A stretch of DNA of 64,000 nt from assembly GCA_030549335.1 (NCBI GenBank), contig CM060187.1, positions 2,294,001 to 2,358,000 on the forward strand. The letters are read 5' to 3'. This document shows positions 1 through 13,773 of this stretch, one piece after another. The stretch is from Pontederia crassipes. Its lineage: Eukaryota > Streptophyta > Magnoliopsida > Commelinales > Pontederiaceae. Made by a program: the position numbers and the translations under genes. Numbering within the stretch: position 1 is the stretch's first letter; each line of letters starts with the position of its first letter. The notes under the pieces were generated by a model that made no database searches, was not told the origin of the DNA, and saw only the letters and a program-made list of their open reading frames with translations.

Positions 1-1635
1 ACAGTGCGATTGCGCCATCGACTTTCGACAGCACTAATATTTCTACGCCATAGCTTAGGTTATGTCAATTAGATGCACCGGTGTCGTTAAAGATTCTTCA
101 TCGTTGTTGCAACCCTAATGTGGTGCCAATTTTTTTAAAAAACATAAAAATATGCGTTACCTATACAAAACTTTAATTTAAAAATTAATTTAATATTATT
201 AATAATTGTAGTCATAGTTGTATATGAATATAAATATACATGTATCTACATAGATACAGTTACACATATATGTGTATAAATACAAAGACAAATATATACC
301 TCTATTGATTTAATTGGTAATGTTAATGATATGTATATACATTTGTTAATATAAATAATATATACATGCGATGTAATTAATCTAATTAATACACCAATAT
401 ATATATATATATATACATATTAAATAAATATCCATGTATCATATCTTAAATACTAATGATCATTCTATGAATCATTTGTTAAATCATACAATTTTGAAAA
501 TGGAATTAACGATATAATTGTTCTTAGTAGTTAAATTAGAAAAACTTGACATCTATATACTTACGTAGAAAGAAAAATATTAATTTCACTATAGTTGATA
601 TATATATGTACATAGATACGAAAACATATATACATATAATATATATATACATACATTTTTCAATATATGATTTGTATATACAACATATATCATATATTAG
701 TCATTTATAAATCAGATTTTTATCTCATTAATCATATAATTTCAAGCATGGAATTATGAGTATGGAATTAAGCAATATAATTTTTTGTAACTTAATTTAA
801 CGCCATCGTAGAGACGCAACGGAATCAACAATAAGCTGTGGCTGTTTGGCTTCACGTTTGCGTCACGGTAGCATCACATCTTTCAAACTCTACTTCATGT
901 TGAATTTGACTTGTTTAACGAACTTTTTTTGTGCCAGTATCCTCTCCTTAGTATCACAGGTGTTGGTGACGCTAAAAATTGCTTTAAATCCCTATCCCGT
1001 CTTTTGTTTTAACATTTTAGCTTTTTTACTTTTTCCCTCCACTGTCGTCGATCCGCCATCATCGCCATCATTCTGACATCGCCATTTCTGCTCCACCATT
1101 GTCATCTCCGCTCCGTCATTGCCATCGTCGATCGATCATCACCGTCGCTACTCGGCCATCACCGTCACTGCTTGCCGTGTTTGCCATCGCCCACCATGTC
1201 AAGGCTGCCATTGCTGAACCGCCAACCCCAACGTTGCCATCCTCCATCTGCCGACCCCGACGCCTCCATCATCCATCGACCCATATGCTTCTGCTGTCTT
1301 CATCTAGCCATCAACAATAAGTTCCCATTTTTAAGAATATTGGATTGAAAATTGAGTGGATTAAATTCATGTTTTATGGTTACTTTTGGATGAATTGATA
1401 ATTAAAATTATGCTATACCACTTTTCAAAAGTTTCTTTAATAATTTTCTCTATGAAGGTGGCACATGTATTCAATGCTTCGTGACCTTTGATTGAGCTTG
1501 TTGTTAATTTTCTCAGCCACTTGTACTCCTCCTTACTGGTGAGTATAAATGACCTCACAAGTTGATTTGGGCCAGCCAAGCAAACATTTTTTACTTGTAA
1601 TCATGATTATTGGGCATCCATACATGTAATTGGTG
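1..1635. other. AT-rich intergenic DNA with a GCCATC-rich patch
   Basis: No gene is supported. Bases 1-800 are AT-rich with many short TATATA runs (for example around 402-418). Bases 1033-1310 are a GC-richer patch made of imperfect repeats of GCCATC/CGTC-like words, which opens short reading frames of low complexity with no recognisable domain. The patch may be transposon cargo, but no ends were found. Confidence 0.4.
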
Positions 1636-1790
1636 TGAAGAGAATAAATTAGTTCAGCCATGCTTGTTGTAGATGTTGACATCAGCCCAACTATTATAAC
1701 TACACAGATTGATCCAATCATTGTCATAGGATAGGTTGATCCAATCATTGTCATAGAACTAGTGCAATATTACTCTATGAAGCCAGCCCT
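1636..1790 (+). mobile_element. copia LTR remnant (partial)
   Basis: This stretch matches 18299-18425 almost base for base, apart from small duplications. Both begin TGAAGAGAATAAATTAG and end near AGCC(A/G)GCCCTAA. The 18.3-kb copy follows a copia pol remnant directly and so is its 3' LTR; this copy is the matching partial LTR. It is a fossil broken off at about 1790 and may be the 5' LTR of the same heavily interrupted element, which is inference. Confidence 0.6.
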
Positions 1791-2800
1791 AATTTGTGGC
1801 TATGCTTTTTGTCGACCGTTCTGCCCCACAAGTCGATAGGTACACTTTCTTTTTTTAAAAATATGATCGTTGGTGAATTCTGCATTGACCGGTCGATCGG
1901 TGCTTCGACCGTCATGGTCTCGACATTTTGCTCAGCTGAAATCTACATTTTCTATGTTGACCGGTCAATCGGTGTGTCTGACCAGTCGATCGATATCTTG
2001 ATCGGCATCATCTGAGCACTCTGTTTGCTGCACTAACCGGTCGACCGATGTGCTTGACCGGTCGACTAGTTCATCGTCCGTTAGATCGACCGCCCTGTAT
2101 TATTTTGAATATAACTTTTTGTCCTGTTATATCAATGAGATAATTTTTTTATTCTATGGAAAGCTAACAGATATTCAACATTCATCTAAAATCTAATGAG
2201 ATCATAGTCAAATATTGATTCAAAGTTCAGTATACAAAATTATCCATTTCAAATAAAATAGTTTAGATATTTACTCTTTTATATATAACTTTTCGTACAT
2301 GTATCCCAATGAGATGATATTTGATTTTCTACAAAGATAAGAGAATTATTTATAACTTTTACATTCACTCATTATTGTAAATCTCATGGGAATACAAACA
2401 AATATTGATAAAAAATTTAATGCATGAAGTAACTCATTTCTATTTAAAATTTTTCAACATTTTAAATATAACTCTAATCTCTTGAGGTTTGTACCATCAA
2501 AATATAATTATATAGGGCATAAAAGCTTTGCTCCAACAACTGCTACAGTTAACCTATCATACCCTAATATACTAAGTGCATGTGAAGTTAAATCATAATC
2601 TTGTTTGGATGAGTCTTATAAAACCTTTCATTAGGGGACAGCGATTGCTTGGTCACATTGATTGTTCAGATCCAGAGCCACAAAATTTATTCCCCAAATT
2701 TTTTACCAGACTCAAGGCAAAGAAAAAGATATTGATACGAGATTGATCGCTATCTAACCATGCTATGATTTCACTCATTTTATATTCAATTACATGTGCA
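1791..2800. mobile_element. Unassigned LTR-like remnant with a GACCGGTCGA motif array
   Basis: No gene is supported. Between about 1885 and 2095 a short palindromic word of the type GACCGGTCGATCGGTG recurs at least five times (near 1889, 1956, 1980, 2036 and 2055). The rest is AT-rich. Clusters of short GC-rich words in otherwise AT-rich DNA also occur in the LTR-like remnants at 23.6 kb and 44.9 kb. Family and boundaries cannot be set. Confidence 0.3.
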
Positions 2801-2804
2801 CAGA

Positions 2805-5642
2805 TGTCACGGATGTGCTCCACAAATATCATTTCAACATAATCTTACTTTTAATGAGCATTTTAAGTAAGTTTATATGCTTATATAGTCATGGTTGCAT
2901 GTAGCAATTAACCCTTGGATTAAAGCATAATCAAAATTAAATTATCGATAAGTGTTATAAAGAAATTATATAAGATTATTAAGAATAAATTATAATAATT
3001 GTAAATATTATAATAAACATGTTTAATTATGATTAAATAATGTTAATTAGAAGTTTAACACTAATTTTTAACCAAATAATATGATTGGACCTCCATTTCA
3101 ACCAATAGGGTTTCAAGCAGCTGAAGCAGGCAGCTCACTATCTGCTTAGAAAATGATTTTTCCAAACCGACATATGACGTTTTAAAATTCTGGAAAATAT
3201 ATACAAATCATTTATTCATATTATCTGCAAGCTTAAAAATTTCCAAGACCAGATCACTTTCCGAACAGTCTGAGGAAATTCGACAAGTTCGCTGGGTTAG
3301 GGTGAATCTGCGGGTCCGAAACTGACCTACAACTTCATAAGATCATATCTTCGTGAGTAGTTCTTTATAAATCCTGAAAAGTTACATGATTCATCCTCCA
3401 GATGTTAGCTTTCCATGACCACAAGAATCATACAAAAATAACTTCTTTAGAGGAAGTTATGAACCGAGAACCATAGGTCGATCACTCAGTCCCGAGTCAG
3501 AGACAGGTCCGCCTTGTAGATTAGGGTATGATTAGGGTAAATATAATTAGGGTTTGAAATTTATACATGTTAGATTATACTTCACAAGGGTTCGGTGAGA
3601 AGTGAAAGCATCAAATTTGGATGTGTAGAGGCGGAGAAATTATTTTTTCATTTCATAGTGAGTCTTCTGTCAGATTTCAGGACATTGACAGATTGCGACC
3701 CGAATTAACTATTTTTGTTATAAGTCAGTATAGCGAGTTAAATTCTTTAATTTTTATGAAAAATACTAATGAAGTCTAGTTTTCAGAAATATTATGCCCT
3801 AGTTAAATGGACAAGTATGAAGAAATATATAAATCAACATTTCAGTGACACACAGTCTGCCAGAGCACAAATCCTAGGTCAGATTGCTTGGGATGTCCTA
3901 ACTTACTCACTTGGAATTTGATAATGATATTTGGGGATTGAAAACCTTAGTATGTCTAGTTTCTAATTAATCCAGAATCATAAGATTTGCCCATGTGGTT
4001 AAGAAGTTATGAATCATTGATTGATAGACACTCAGTCTGAAACCCTGAAACAACACCTAGTTAAGCTTTGGAGAATTAAAAAGTTCTAAGTGTGGAATAG
4101 CTTATGAATATAAATGTCTAAAATTAGAAATTGGTATTAGAGGAGGTTATATGTATTTTAGGGTGCATAAGTATTCATAAATCATGAGCATGCATTACAT
4201 ATTACCTTACTAGTGATTGAGAAGTAAGAATACATTATTGTTTATAGGAAAACTTCAAGTTGCAAGTGAAAGGGAGGAAATCTAATAAACCTCCTTGAAG
4301 TGATAAAGTACAAGGTGAGTGGGTAAATTTACAACATAGCAAAATATTATATGTTAGTTCTTTTATTTATGATATTATTTCAAGCAAAGATTATTAGTAT
4401 TATTATTATTGAAACATATCTTGAACTATGAAAAGTATTTATGATATGTTTCAATGATTTTATATGAGATGGAACAATCTTTTACATGAAAATATTTTCA
4501 GGGAACAATGCTTGTGAAGTTAAAATAAGTTTTATTTGATAATGATATGAGATTATGACATGTGTATTTTGATATTGTTAAACTCTGTGTGTTCATTAGC
4601 CATGCTGTTTGAAAAAGGTCTTTGGGACCGCATTCGATATACATGAAGCCTTTGGGGCGTATATCGGGTGTCTTTGCCCTTTGGAGGCTGCTCTGCGTGC
4701 ACGTATTGACCCATGATCGCTCTGTGTATCTGATAATCATGATTGGGTGGCACACAATCATGATTGTGATACGTATTGACCCATGATTTGCTCTGTGTAT
4801 CTGAGACTTTTGATTGTGAAGCTCTGCTTAACTGTATGATACACAATCTATAGGAATACGTATTGACCCATGATTTGTTCTGCGTATCCATGACTCTTAA
4901 TTATGAAGCTCTGCTTAACTGTATGACACATGATTATAAAGAGATACGTATTGACCCATGATGAGTATGTGCAATGACACATGTGTGGAATTTAACTATG
5001 AATATGATGATATCTTGAATAATTTGTATTTATATAAAAGTTCATATGATTTGAAAAGTTATGTGAAATAAGTTATGCTTTAAATATTTTCTCATACGAA
5101 AGAAATGTGGTTATTTAAATGTTATATGCACTCGTATTGTTCCTCTATGTTGTACTTTTATTTCACTCACTGAACAAATGATTGTTGCGCACAGTACCCA
5201 TCTTAAATTTTTCAGATACTCGTAAGTTCTCAAGTTGAGACGACTCAAAGCTTACTTTTGATGCATATAGAAGAGGTCGAACCGCCGGAGCACTGCTATT
5301 TTTCTTTCGCATTTGTTTTTGAAAGCATGCATGTAATAGATAAACTCGAAAGTTGTACTAGAGTTTATTAGAATCATTTTGTAAGGTTGTATGAGATTTG
5401 ATCCTGTGGGGCTATATGTGAAATGGTTTGTGGAAAAAAAATATAATGACCATATGTGAATGTCATATCTTATTGTTTTTATTAAACTTTGATGAATATA
5501 TATCCATCTTTTGTATGTGTTGACTAATGACACAAGAAAGTAAGGGATGGAGGTTTTGCCGATTTTATTTTTGGAATGGCTAAACGTAACTAAGATTTAT
5601 GATAATTGGGATTAGCACTTAGTCACAGAGTTGGGTGTGACA
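2805..5642 (+). mobile_element. Solo LTR, probably Ty3/gypsy type, with 5-bp target duplication
   Basis: The element begins TGTCAC and ends GTGACA, a perfect 6-bp inverted terminus, and is flanked on both sides by ACAGA (2800-2804 and 5643-5647). No internal gag or pol lies between, so it is a solo LTR of 2838 bp. The last bases (GTTGGGTGTGACA) resemble the ends of plant chromovirus LTRs of the Tekay/Del type; that assignment is from memory. A second, truncated copy of its first 1.1 kb lies at 11742-12845. A small minisatellite sits at 4690-4975. The perfect target duplication suggests a moderate age at most. Confidence 0.75.
4690..4975 (+). repeat. Minisatellite inside the solo LTR (four units)
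   Basis: The word ACGTATTGACCCATGAT recurs at 4701, 4771, 4857 and 4945, spaced 70, 86 and 88 bases apart. The last spacers share CTGCTTAACTGTATGA. It lies within the LTR and looks like a local tandem expansion. Confidence 0.8.
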
Positions 5643-5849
5643 ACAGAAGTTATGAATTGCTCATATTTGGATAATTATGATTCAATGTACATGTTGTTAT
5701 CATTTCTGTGTAATATTATCATTTCTGTGCAATGTTATCATTTTTGTGCAATACTATTCTACACTTGATAATTTAGCTGATTTATATGTTGTTCTAACCC
5801 CTATTTGTTCAATTTTCATTTGAGAAGTTTGATGCTTGTTGTTCTCTTT

Positions 5850-7205
5850 AATCCATCAACTAATCAAGGTACACATCCTGCTGGAAAAAGCAAGGGGACC
5901 ACTATTAGCTATCCAAAAAGCTAAATGGAATCTGCTAGAAAAAGAAGGACTAGGACAGATGGCATTAATCAGAAGCAATGGAAGCTTCTGATTTGCATCC
6001 ATGGGTGAAGAGAGGTCATATAAAAGGAAGGATTCTAGGAGGAAGAAAGGGGAGAGCCTCCATTCATAGGTTGCTGGACCAGAGAGCTGAAGGAGAAGAA
6101 AAGGAGCTGCATTCTAATTTCTGTCAATAGATTTCTTATTTCTGATTTCAGAATGTTTTGCATTGAGTTCCATCTCTGTTTTGTATTAATCTTAGCATCT
6201 ATGAGGAGCTAAACTCCAGCTCTTCTAGGATAGGGTAGTAGTCTAATTGTAGTTATGGATGGACGATGAACAATGTTGTTTTCCTTTCTGATGTTGATAC
6301 AATTTTGATATTGTGAGAATATGTTTTCTTTATCATTAGGAGTCCTGCTTGTAATGGAACTGAAAAGTTGACTTCAGATTTCCTTCTTATTCAGAAATGA
6401 ACTAAGAACAATGATAGGTTACTTGATTCCAATCTGTGGTTATGAGTTTGATGTATCTAATTATCTTTTGTTAATGTGAACCTCACTTGTATTGGCAACC
6501 GAGAGTTTGATTATAGGTTCTCTTGATGTTTAGAGATAAACCAAGGACATTGACATTAGTGTTGATCTGAATATGTTTTTGTATGGTTAATTGAATTAAT
6601 TGTTCCATCATTGTAATTGTTGATTAATTGTGGTACTATCTTTAGACTTTACTGATTTTGCTAAAATATGAGAGATCAGTGAATGATAAGTGTTGTGCAT
6701 AATGATAACTTAACATCAGTAAGGATCCTTTCTGAATCAACCTAATTAAACATTCATATGAGAATATGATGTTAAGTTTAATTCTAATACACTGCGAGAA
6801 CAGTCCTTGTATAGGTTGAATATGATATGACTTGCACTATTGAATTTGTTCTAATTCATCCATAGCTGAATTAGATGAACCCCATTTCTAGAAGAATATA
6901 TCATTAATTGTTAATCCCTTTATGTTTTCAGTTAAGTAATTAGATTTCATTCCATCTTAATCATTTCAACACCAAAAAGAGTTAATTCTGTATCTACCTT
7001 TCCATTTCACTTAATTACTATTTTAGCTACCTTAGTTTAGGATTAGTCTAATCTAGTTAATGAGTCTTTAGCCCTCAAATCACTATGAATACGACACTTG
7101 AGTCTATTACTCTGACCTGTGCACTTGCACGAGAGTGAAGTAGGGAGTTTTGGTCATATTTCAATCAATTGCATATTTTCTTAATTCAGTGCTATAATTC
7201 AGCAA
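5850..7205 (+). mobile_element. LTR-like remnant, possibly Ty3 Tat/Athila type
   Basis: The stretch has a TATA-like CATATAAAAGGAAGG near 6017. It ends with the words GACCTGTGCACTTGCACG near 7117, which resemble the 3' part of many plant Tat/Athila-type LTRs (recalled, not searched). No coding sequence is recognised and boundaries are approximate. It is a fossil. Confidence 0.35.
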
Positions 7206-7554
7206 GTAAATTGTACTCCACACATTTCACATCAGAGATCTATTGGCCTCATAGTGATAAATCTAGAATACTTGGATTGGCAAGCTTTTAATCAACAACT
7301 TATTGGATGGATCAAATCCACCTTATCTGAGGAGATAATTATTGATGTTGAAATGGCTCAAGATTTATGGAATTTTCTGGAGAATAGTTATTCTTGTTTT
7401 GTTGAAGCAAATGCAATGGAGTTACAAAATGAATTGCAACTGATTAAACAAGATGCAATGAGTCTCATAGAATATTGCAACAAATTTCAAACATTATGCA
7501 AAGAGATTGCTTTAGTGGGCATTGTTGTGAAAGATAAAGAGAAAGTGATGTATA
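7206..7554 (+). mobile_element. copia gag fragment
   Basis: A short reading frame on the plus strand (from 7254) has the character of plant copia gag (UBN2 type), for example the run EYCNKFQTLCKEI. It is cut on its right by the LTR of the minus-strand copia copy that starts at 7555, so it is the older, interrupted element. It is a fossil fragment. Confidence 0.6.
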
Positions 7555-7763
7555 TGTTGAGAAACATGTTATCTCTTATTATTCACTAAACACTAGTGCC
7601 TCCTTATTTATAATAAAGGTAGGCAATACAAGAAAGAAGAATATGCTAAAATATTATCCCAAAATATCTTGGATATTATTCCAACAAATTTGGGATACTA
7701 ATCCTGAATAATATTGCAAAGATATGCAAAAGTATGAAAAGATATGCAAATAATATTTCAACA
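7555..7763 (-). repeat. 3' LTR of the minus-strand copia element
   Basis: The 209-bp LTR has perfect TGTTG/CAACA inverted ends. A polypurine tract (CTTGAGAGAGAG on the minus strand) lies directly upstream on the coding strand. This marks the insertion point in the older gag fragment. Confidence 0.7.
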
Positions 7764-10700
7764 CTCTCTCTCAAGATGGATCATAAATATTATTTAGGCT
7801 CAACTTGGAACATATAACTTGGAGATTTTTTCTTAGGAAGTACTTTAGTAAAGATGTCAGCTAGTTGATCTTAAGTGGACAAGTGTGGAGTGGATATCTT
7901 CTTAATTATAATAGCATCACGAATGAACTGACAATCCACTTCTATGTGTTTAGTCCTCTCATGAAGGATTATTTGCAATAAATATTGCAGCCTTGTTATC
8001 ACAATAGATAGGTACCCAAAAAGTAATAGAAATTCCAAAATCACGTAGAAGAGAGATCACCCATAAGAGTTCACATGTAGCATGAGTCATTGCCCTATAT
8101 TGTAACTTTGCGCTAGAACGTGAGACTACCTCTTGTTTCTTTCTGCACCATATCACAAGGTTTCCACCAACATAAGTACAATAAGCAATGGTTGATCTTT
8201 TATTTTCATGAGCCCCGACATAATCTACATCAGAATAATTCTACGTTTTTAAATGTCCAATGTACTTCACATGGTTCTTGTATAAATTGACTTAGGCGAC
8301 CAACAGCATAAGAAATATCAAGACAAGTTACTGTGAGATACAAAAGTTTACCAAGTATAACTCTATATCTTGTGACATCTTTTAGAATAGGATTGCACAA
8401 ATCAACTAGAGGTAGTTGTGGATCCATAGGAATGGTGATTATTTTATAGCTCATCATATCAGCTTCCTTTAATAAATCCAAGACATATTTTCTTTGAGAG
8501 AGAATGAGTCCATCAATTTATAAGATTTCTTCTTTCTCCATTTTTTGTTTCTTATAACACAAAAATCCACTCTAGATAGACTCTATGGAAAAAATGGTGG
8601 TTCAATTCGAGGTTGTCCAACGAGAAGTTAGAGCATAGATCTTTCGGATAAGACAATCACAATCAGAAATCAAATAAAAAAAATCACCAAAGACAAGAGG
8701 AAAGCAATTCTAACCAGTGGTGATAAAAGGCCAGAAACACAAAAAACAATTTTAGAGATATTCAAAAGAAAAAATACCCAATTGCCTAATAAGTATTTGA
8801 TTAGACCAAGATCTTTGATCACAAACTGTAATTGCAGAAACTTAATTCTTTGCTGCCAAAATATCTTTAGTGTCACTATCAGATATTAAAATATCATCTA
8901 CATAAACTATAAGGATGACTGAAACCTTTAGAAGTATGTAAAGAGAATGCCGAATGGTCTGAAGAGGTTCGACTAAAGTCATATTCTTCAATAGCACTCT
9001 TGAATTTTTCAAACCATGCTCTTGGATTTATTGAGTCCATAGATTGCTTTATTCAATTTGCAAACTTTTGAACTCCCTCTAAGTAATATATCTAGATGGT
9101 TGTTCCATGTAAACCTCTTCAGTAAGATCACCATATAAAAAAATCATTTTCAACATCAAGCTAGTGAAGTTACCACCCAGAGTTGATAGAAACAAAATTC
9201 AAAAAGGCAAGCAACCAAAGATAATGTTTCAAAATAATCTAATCCATAAGTTTGGGTGTAATCTTTGGTTACTAATCATGTCTTGTAATGATCAATCGTC
9301 CCATCAGGGAGATACTTTAGTGTGAACACCTACTGACAATCAACAACTGTTGTATTAATTGGAAGACCTACAAGTTCCTAAGTCTTTCTAGATTGAAGAG
9401 CGGACATCTCCTCGTCCATAGCAATTTTCCAGTTGCAGGGAATAAAATGACTATCAAAAGAAGAAGAAAAACCTTTGGCAGCGGGAACATCTAGTGCCCT
9501 TGCAATGTGCAATAGGAATATCTATATCGTGGATTACTTGAGTAGAATCTCCTTCCGACGAGTTAGGACTGTTTGTAGGATTATAAAATCATGTAGAGTG
9601 GTTCATCATCAAGGTCAGGTGGAGGTTGATGAGTATGTTGACGACTATAAAATTTTAGGGGTGATACAGATGATGGAGGAGGAGGAGACTATGGTTGTTG
9701 TGGCGGTAAATCTTGTGATGGGTTAGAATTGGAATTAGATGACTCCCATGGTTATTCACAGGATTCTGAAAGTAAGATTTGCGTTCAAAAAAGGTAACAA
9801 CAATGCTAACATAGGACTTATGAGAAGTATGATCATAGCACCGGTAACCTTTTTTAGTTCACGAGTACCTAAAAAAGATGCACTTGAATGCTTTAGTAGC
9901 TAACTTATCGATTTGAAAGAGGTGAATAAAGCATTGACATCCAAAAACATGAGGTGGGATAGGAAATAAAGACTTTCATGCAATAGTAGATGGAATGGAA
10001 TTTGTCCATTGAGAACTGATGAAACTCGATTAATGAGATAGAATGGTATTAGGTCAATAGGTGGAGGATACTTTTATATGGAAGAGGAGGGTGCAAGCAA
10101 CATCCAGCAAGTGGCGAAATTTTCTTTTAGCAACACCATTTTGGTGAGATGTTTTTACACAAGAAGTTTGATGATCTTAAATAATGGTGAAAGATCAAAA
10201 TTTACAAACTCAAGTCCATTGTCGTTGTGAAAGATTTTAATTAAGGTAGAGAATTGGGTTTTATTTCTGCAAAAAATTCTAAAATAATACGAGGAATTTT
10301 TGTCTTATTTTGCAACATATAAATCCAAGTGCCTTAGAAAATTCATCTACTAAAACCAAAAATATTTGAAATGTCTATTGTTGAAAACTCAACAAGAACC
10401 CCACAAATCAGCATGCATAAGTGAAAATGGACTTCTCTCTCATTTGTCAAGGCGAAGTGAAAAAAGAGTACGATGATGCTTTCCTATTTGATAAGCCTCA
10501 CACTCAAGAACTCAATACTTAAAATGTTAGGAAATTGTCGACGAAGAATAGTCAAACTTTGGATGACCTAGGCAACGATGGAGCTATAGGGAAATGCTAA
10601 TAGTGTAGACTATGAGATTTTGGGTAGATAGTTGGAGAGCCCATCACGTTCAAATCCTCCACCAATCTGCCTCATTGTTTGGAGATCTTGTAGAAAGAAA

Positions 10701-11741
10701 AAAGAGTATAAAAAAGTGCTTGACAATTTAAGGACTTTGTCAGTTGACTGATCGAAAGAAGGCTTAGAGCCAACTTTGAAGCATACATAACATTATCAAG
10801 GGAGATGTCACAATTAATAGAAATCGTGCCAAGGCATCTGACCGGAGAGAGAGAACCATCAGCAATTTTAACATTAAGAGGATTCGATAAAGATTTGAGA
10901 GATGAGAAGAAAGAGGCATCACCTATTATGTATGAGGAGGCACTCGAATCTGCAATCCAGCTAGATTGAGAATGAGTAGAGAGAGCAAAAGTACTTGAAT
11001 GATGCATTACAACAACACCGATTGACGGAGATGCAGATTCATTGATAGAAAGAGAACGAAGGCGATTATATTCTTTTTTAATATTAGAATATCCGACTCA
11101 TTACTAGTGGCCGCATGAACCTTTGGGTGACAACAGGATATTCAAACTTTTCTCAACAACGGTTAGAGGGATGATGGATTTGACAGTGGTCACAAAAGAA
11201 TTTACCACGTCCTCCAGAGTCATTCCCTCTTCCACGTTTGTGGCATTTGGCTTTGTCAAGGAAAATTCATCTTCCTCTTCCTCTTCCTCTTCCACGTGTA
11301 GCAAATGCGGATGCATCCGTATGAAGAGAGAAATCATCAATACCAGAGAGTCAAGCATAAATTTCTTCAAAGGTTGAAATAGTTTCCTGTGTCATCAACT
11401 GATCCTTGTCTGATTTATATTCAAGATCAAGATTGGAGAGAAATTGAACGGATCTAATTTGATCACGTTGCTCTACTAACAGTTTGATATCAGCAAAAAT
11501 AAGTTAACAGATATCCTCCTGCCCATTCTAGAGGTTAATGAATGTTCCAAAATAATTTGCTAATGGCTGATCATTTTTCTTGCATAATTGGATTTCTTCA
11601 AGGACCTTGTAAAAACGAGATATATTGGTTTTATGAGAGTGAAGTTTTTGAAGTACCTCCCACAAAGTCTTAGTTGACTTATAAGTCATGACCTGCCTAA
11701 CAACACGTCATGCTATTGAACATGACAGAGGTGACACAATC
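7555..11741 (-). mobile_element. Ty1/copia retroelement, minus strand, 5' end missing
   Basis: Read on the minus strand the order is: gag and zinc-knuckle region (about 11741-11100), protease (about 11000-10670, with the SSWIADSSASSYI motif), integrase (about 10600-9700), reverse transcriptase (about 9500-8240), RNase H (about 8160-7960), a polypurine tract (7764-7775), then the 3' LTR at 7555-7763. The LTR has TGTTG...CAACA ends and is only 209 bp. The 5' LTR is absent because the element stops where the Ty3-like LTR copy begins at 11742. It is a fossil with many breaks throughout pol and is not functional. Confidence 0.75.
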
Positions 11742-12845
11742 TGTCACAGACGTGCTCCACAAACATCATTTTAACACAATCATACTTTTAATTAGCATAT
11801 TAAGTTTTTTTAGATGTTTATATAGTCATGGTTGCATGTAACAATTAGTTTTTGGATTAATGCATAATGATAATTAAATTATTGATATGTGGTATAAGAA
11901 AATTATATAAGATTATTATGAATAAATTTTAATGTTTGTAAATACTATAATAAACATGTTTAACTATGATTAAATAAGTTTAATTATAGTTTTACACTAA
12001 TTTTTAACCAAATAATATGATTGGACCTATAATTCAACCAATAGGGTTTCAAGAGCTCACCTGCTTAGAATGATTTTTTTCAAACCGCAATATGACGTGT
12101 TAAAATTCTGAGAAAAATATATAAATTAAAAAAATCTTATCCTCGGAGAGGAGAAAACTTTGCAGAGGGAAATACCTAGCAGAACCTCCTGAGCAAATTC
12201 GTCAATGTCGCTTGATTAAGGTAGGGTTTTTGCTCCGAAATTGATCTTCATTTTCATATGATCATCTCTTCGTGGGTAGTTCTTCATAAATACTGAAATT
12301 TTACATGGTTCATCCTCTCAAAGTTAGCTTTAATGACCAAAAGAATCATATAAAAGGACTTTTTTTATAGAATGTTATGGACCCAGTACCGTAGGTCACT
12401 CACTCTGTCCTGAATCAAAGACAGATCCAACTTTAAATTAGAGCATGGTTAGAATAAAGTGAATTAAGGTTTGAAATTTGTATAAGATTAATTAGACATT
12501 TCAAGGGTTCGTTAAGAAGTGGAATCATCTAATTTAGACCTGCATACATGGAGAAATAAATTTTTCATTTCGTAGGGCCTCTTATGTCTGGTTTCAGGAC
12601 ATACACAGAACTTGAGCCGAATTGATTATTTTTGTTAAAGGGACATACAAAGAATTAAATTCTATAAGTTTTATGCCTACACAATACGAAAGTGTAGAGT
12701 CTAAGAAAATTAGGATCTCTTCAAATGAATAAGTATTGTTAAATATATAAATTACTCATTCAGTGATACACAGTCTGCCAGAACACAAATCCTAGATCAG
12801 ATTTCCTTGCATTTTATGATTTGCTCACTTGTAATTATTAATATA
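11742..12845 (+). mobile_element. Truncated second copy of the Ty3-like LTR
   Basis: This is homologous to the first 1.1 kb of the solo LTR at 2805 (same TGTCAC start; shared words such as ATATAGTCATGGTTGCATG and CCAATAGGGTTTCAAG). Similarity stops near 12830-12845, where CACTA-type sequence begins. The two copies have drifted visibly, with many point and small length differences, so this is an old insertion or an old family. Confidence 0.7.
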
Positions 12846-13760
12846 AGGAGTATTTTATTAATATAATTAGCGATAGTCCGAAAAGTCATAGTTCCGACTG
12901 TCGCTAATAATTAGCGACAGTTCAAATCATCGGTAAACTAAAAATTAAATATTATATATAACTATATATAGTATTTTATATTTATAATTAAATAATTTGC
13001 GACGGTCAGGACCGTCGGTAATTAAAATTTCACTATCCCGCTTTTTTTCATTTTCCCGCTTTCTCATTTTTCCACCTATATATATATGTGTGTGTGTGTG
13101 TAATCTTCCCCACTATTTCTTTCCCCCTTCCTCTCTCTCTCCCTCTCCCTCTCCCTGCCGGCGAGCCTCTCCCGATCAGACAACAGGCGTCGGAGGCCGG
13201 ATCGGTCGAGTTCGACCGCTGGCTGTCAGATTTGGCCGACAGGCGCCCGAGCTGGCCGCGGGCGCCTGATCGGCCGCCTGGCGGCCGGATCTAGCCGCGG
13301 GCACCGAATCGGCCGCCTGGCAGCCAGATCTGATCGTGGACGCCGTATCGGCCACCTGGCGGTCGGATCTGGCCGCAGACGGCCAAATCCGTCGTTGATT
13401 GCTAGATCCGGTCGTTGGCGGTGGGCTAATTTTTTTATATTATAAAAATTCTTTGTGACAATTGCGACCGCCGAAAGTTTCGATGGTTTCTACCACCGAT
13501 ATTTGCGACGGTCGTTGCAACCGACCGTCGAAAGTTTCGCCAGTCACGATCGCCGAAGTTTCGACGGTTTCGTCGACCGTCACAAATATTGACGGTCGTG
13601 ATCGCCGGATTTTGGTTGAAACTTGCGACGTCTTGTTTTCGGACGACCATTTTGCGACGACCATTTTTCGGACGAATCGATTCCATCAAAAAAACCATCG
13701 GAAATCATCATTTCCGACGGTTTTCGAGAAATTACAGACGGTTCCACTTTTCTTGTAGTG
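12846..13760. mobile_element. CACTA (En/Spm) transposon, one end only
   Basis: The right end reads TTTTCTTGTAGTG, the reverse complement of the CACTACAAGAAAA terminus of CACTA elements, ending at 13760. The flanks inside carry subterminal repeats of the type CGACGGTC, ACCGTCG and GCGACAGT. The centre (13125-13420) is very GC-rich, with a CT-rich run then repeated GGCCGCC/GGATC words. No matching left CACTA terminus was found, so the left side is probably lost or covered. No transposase is encoded. Short overlapping frames at 13435-13900 on both strands come from the subterminal repeats and are not genes. Confidence 0.65.
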
Positions 13761-13773
13761 ACGAAACTCATCA

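Noticed and set aside
4690-4975. CRISPR-like spaced repeats
   Set aside because: Only four units, unequal spacing, related spacers and a position inside a plant LTR; it is a minisatellite.
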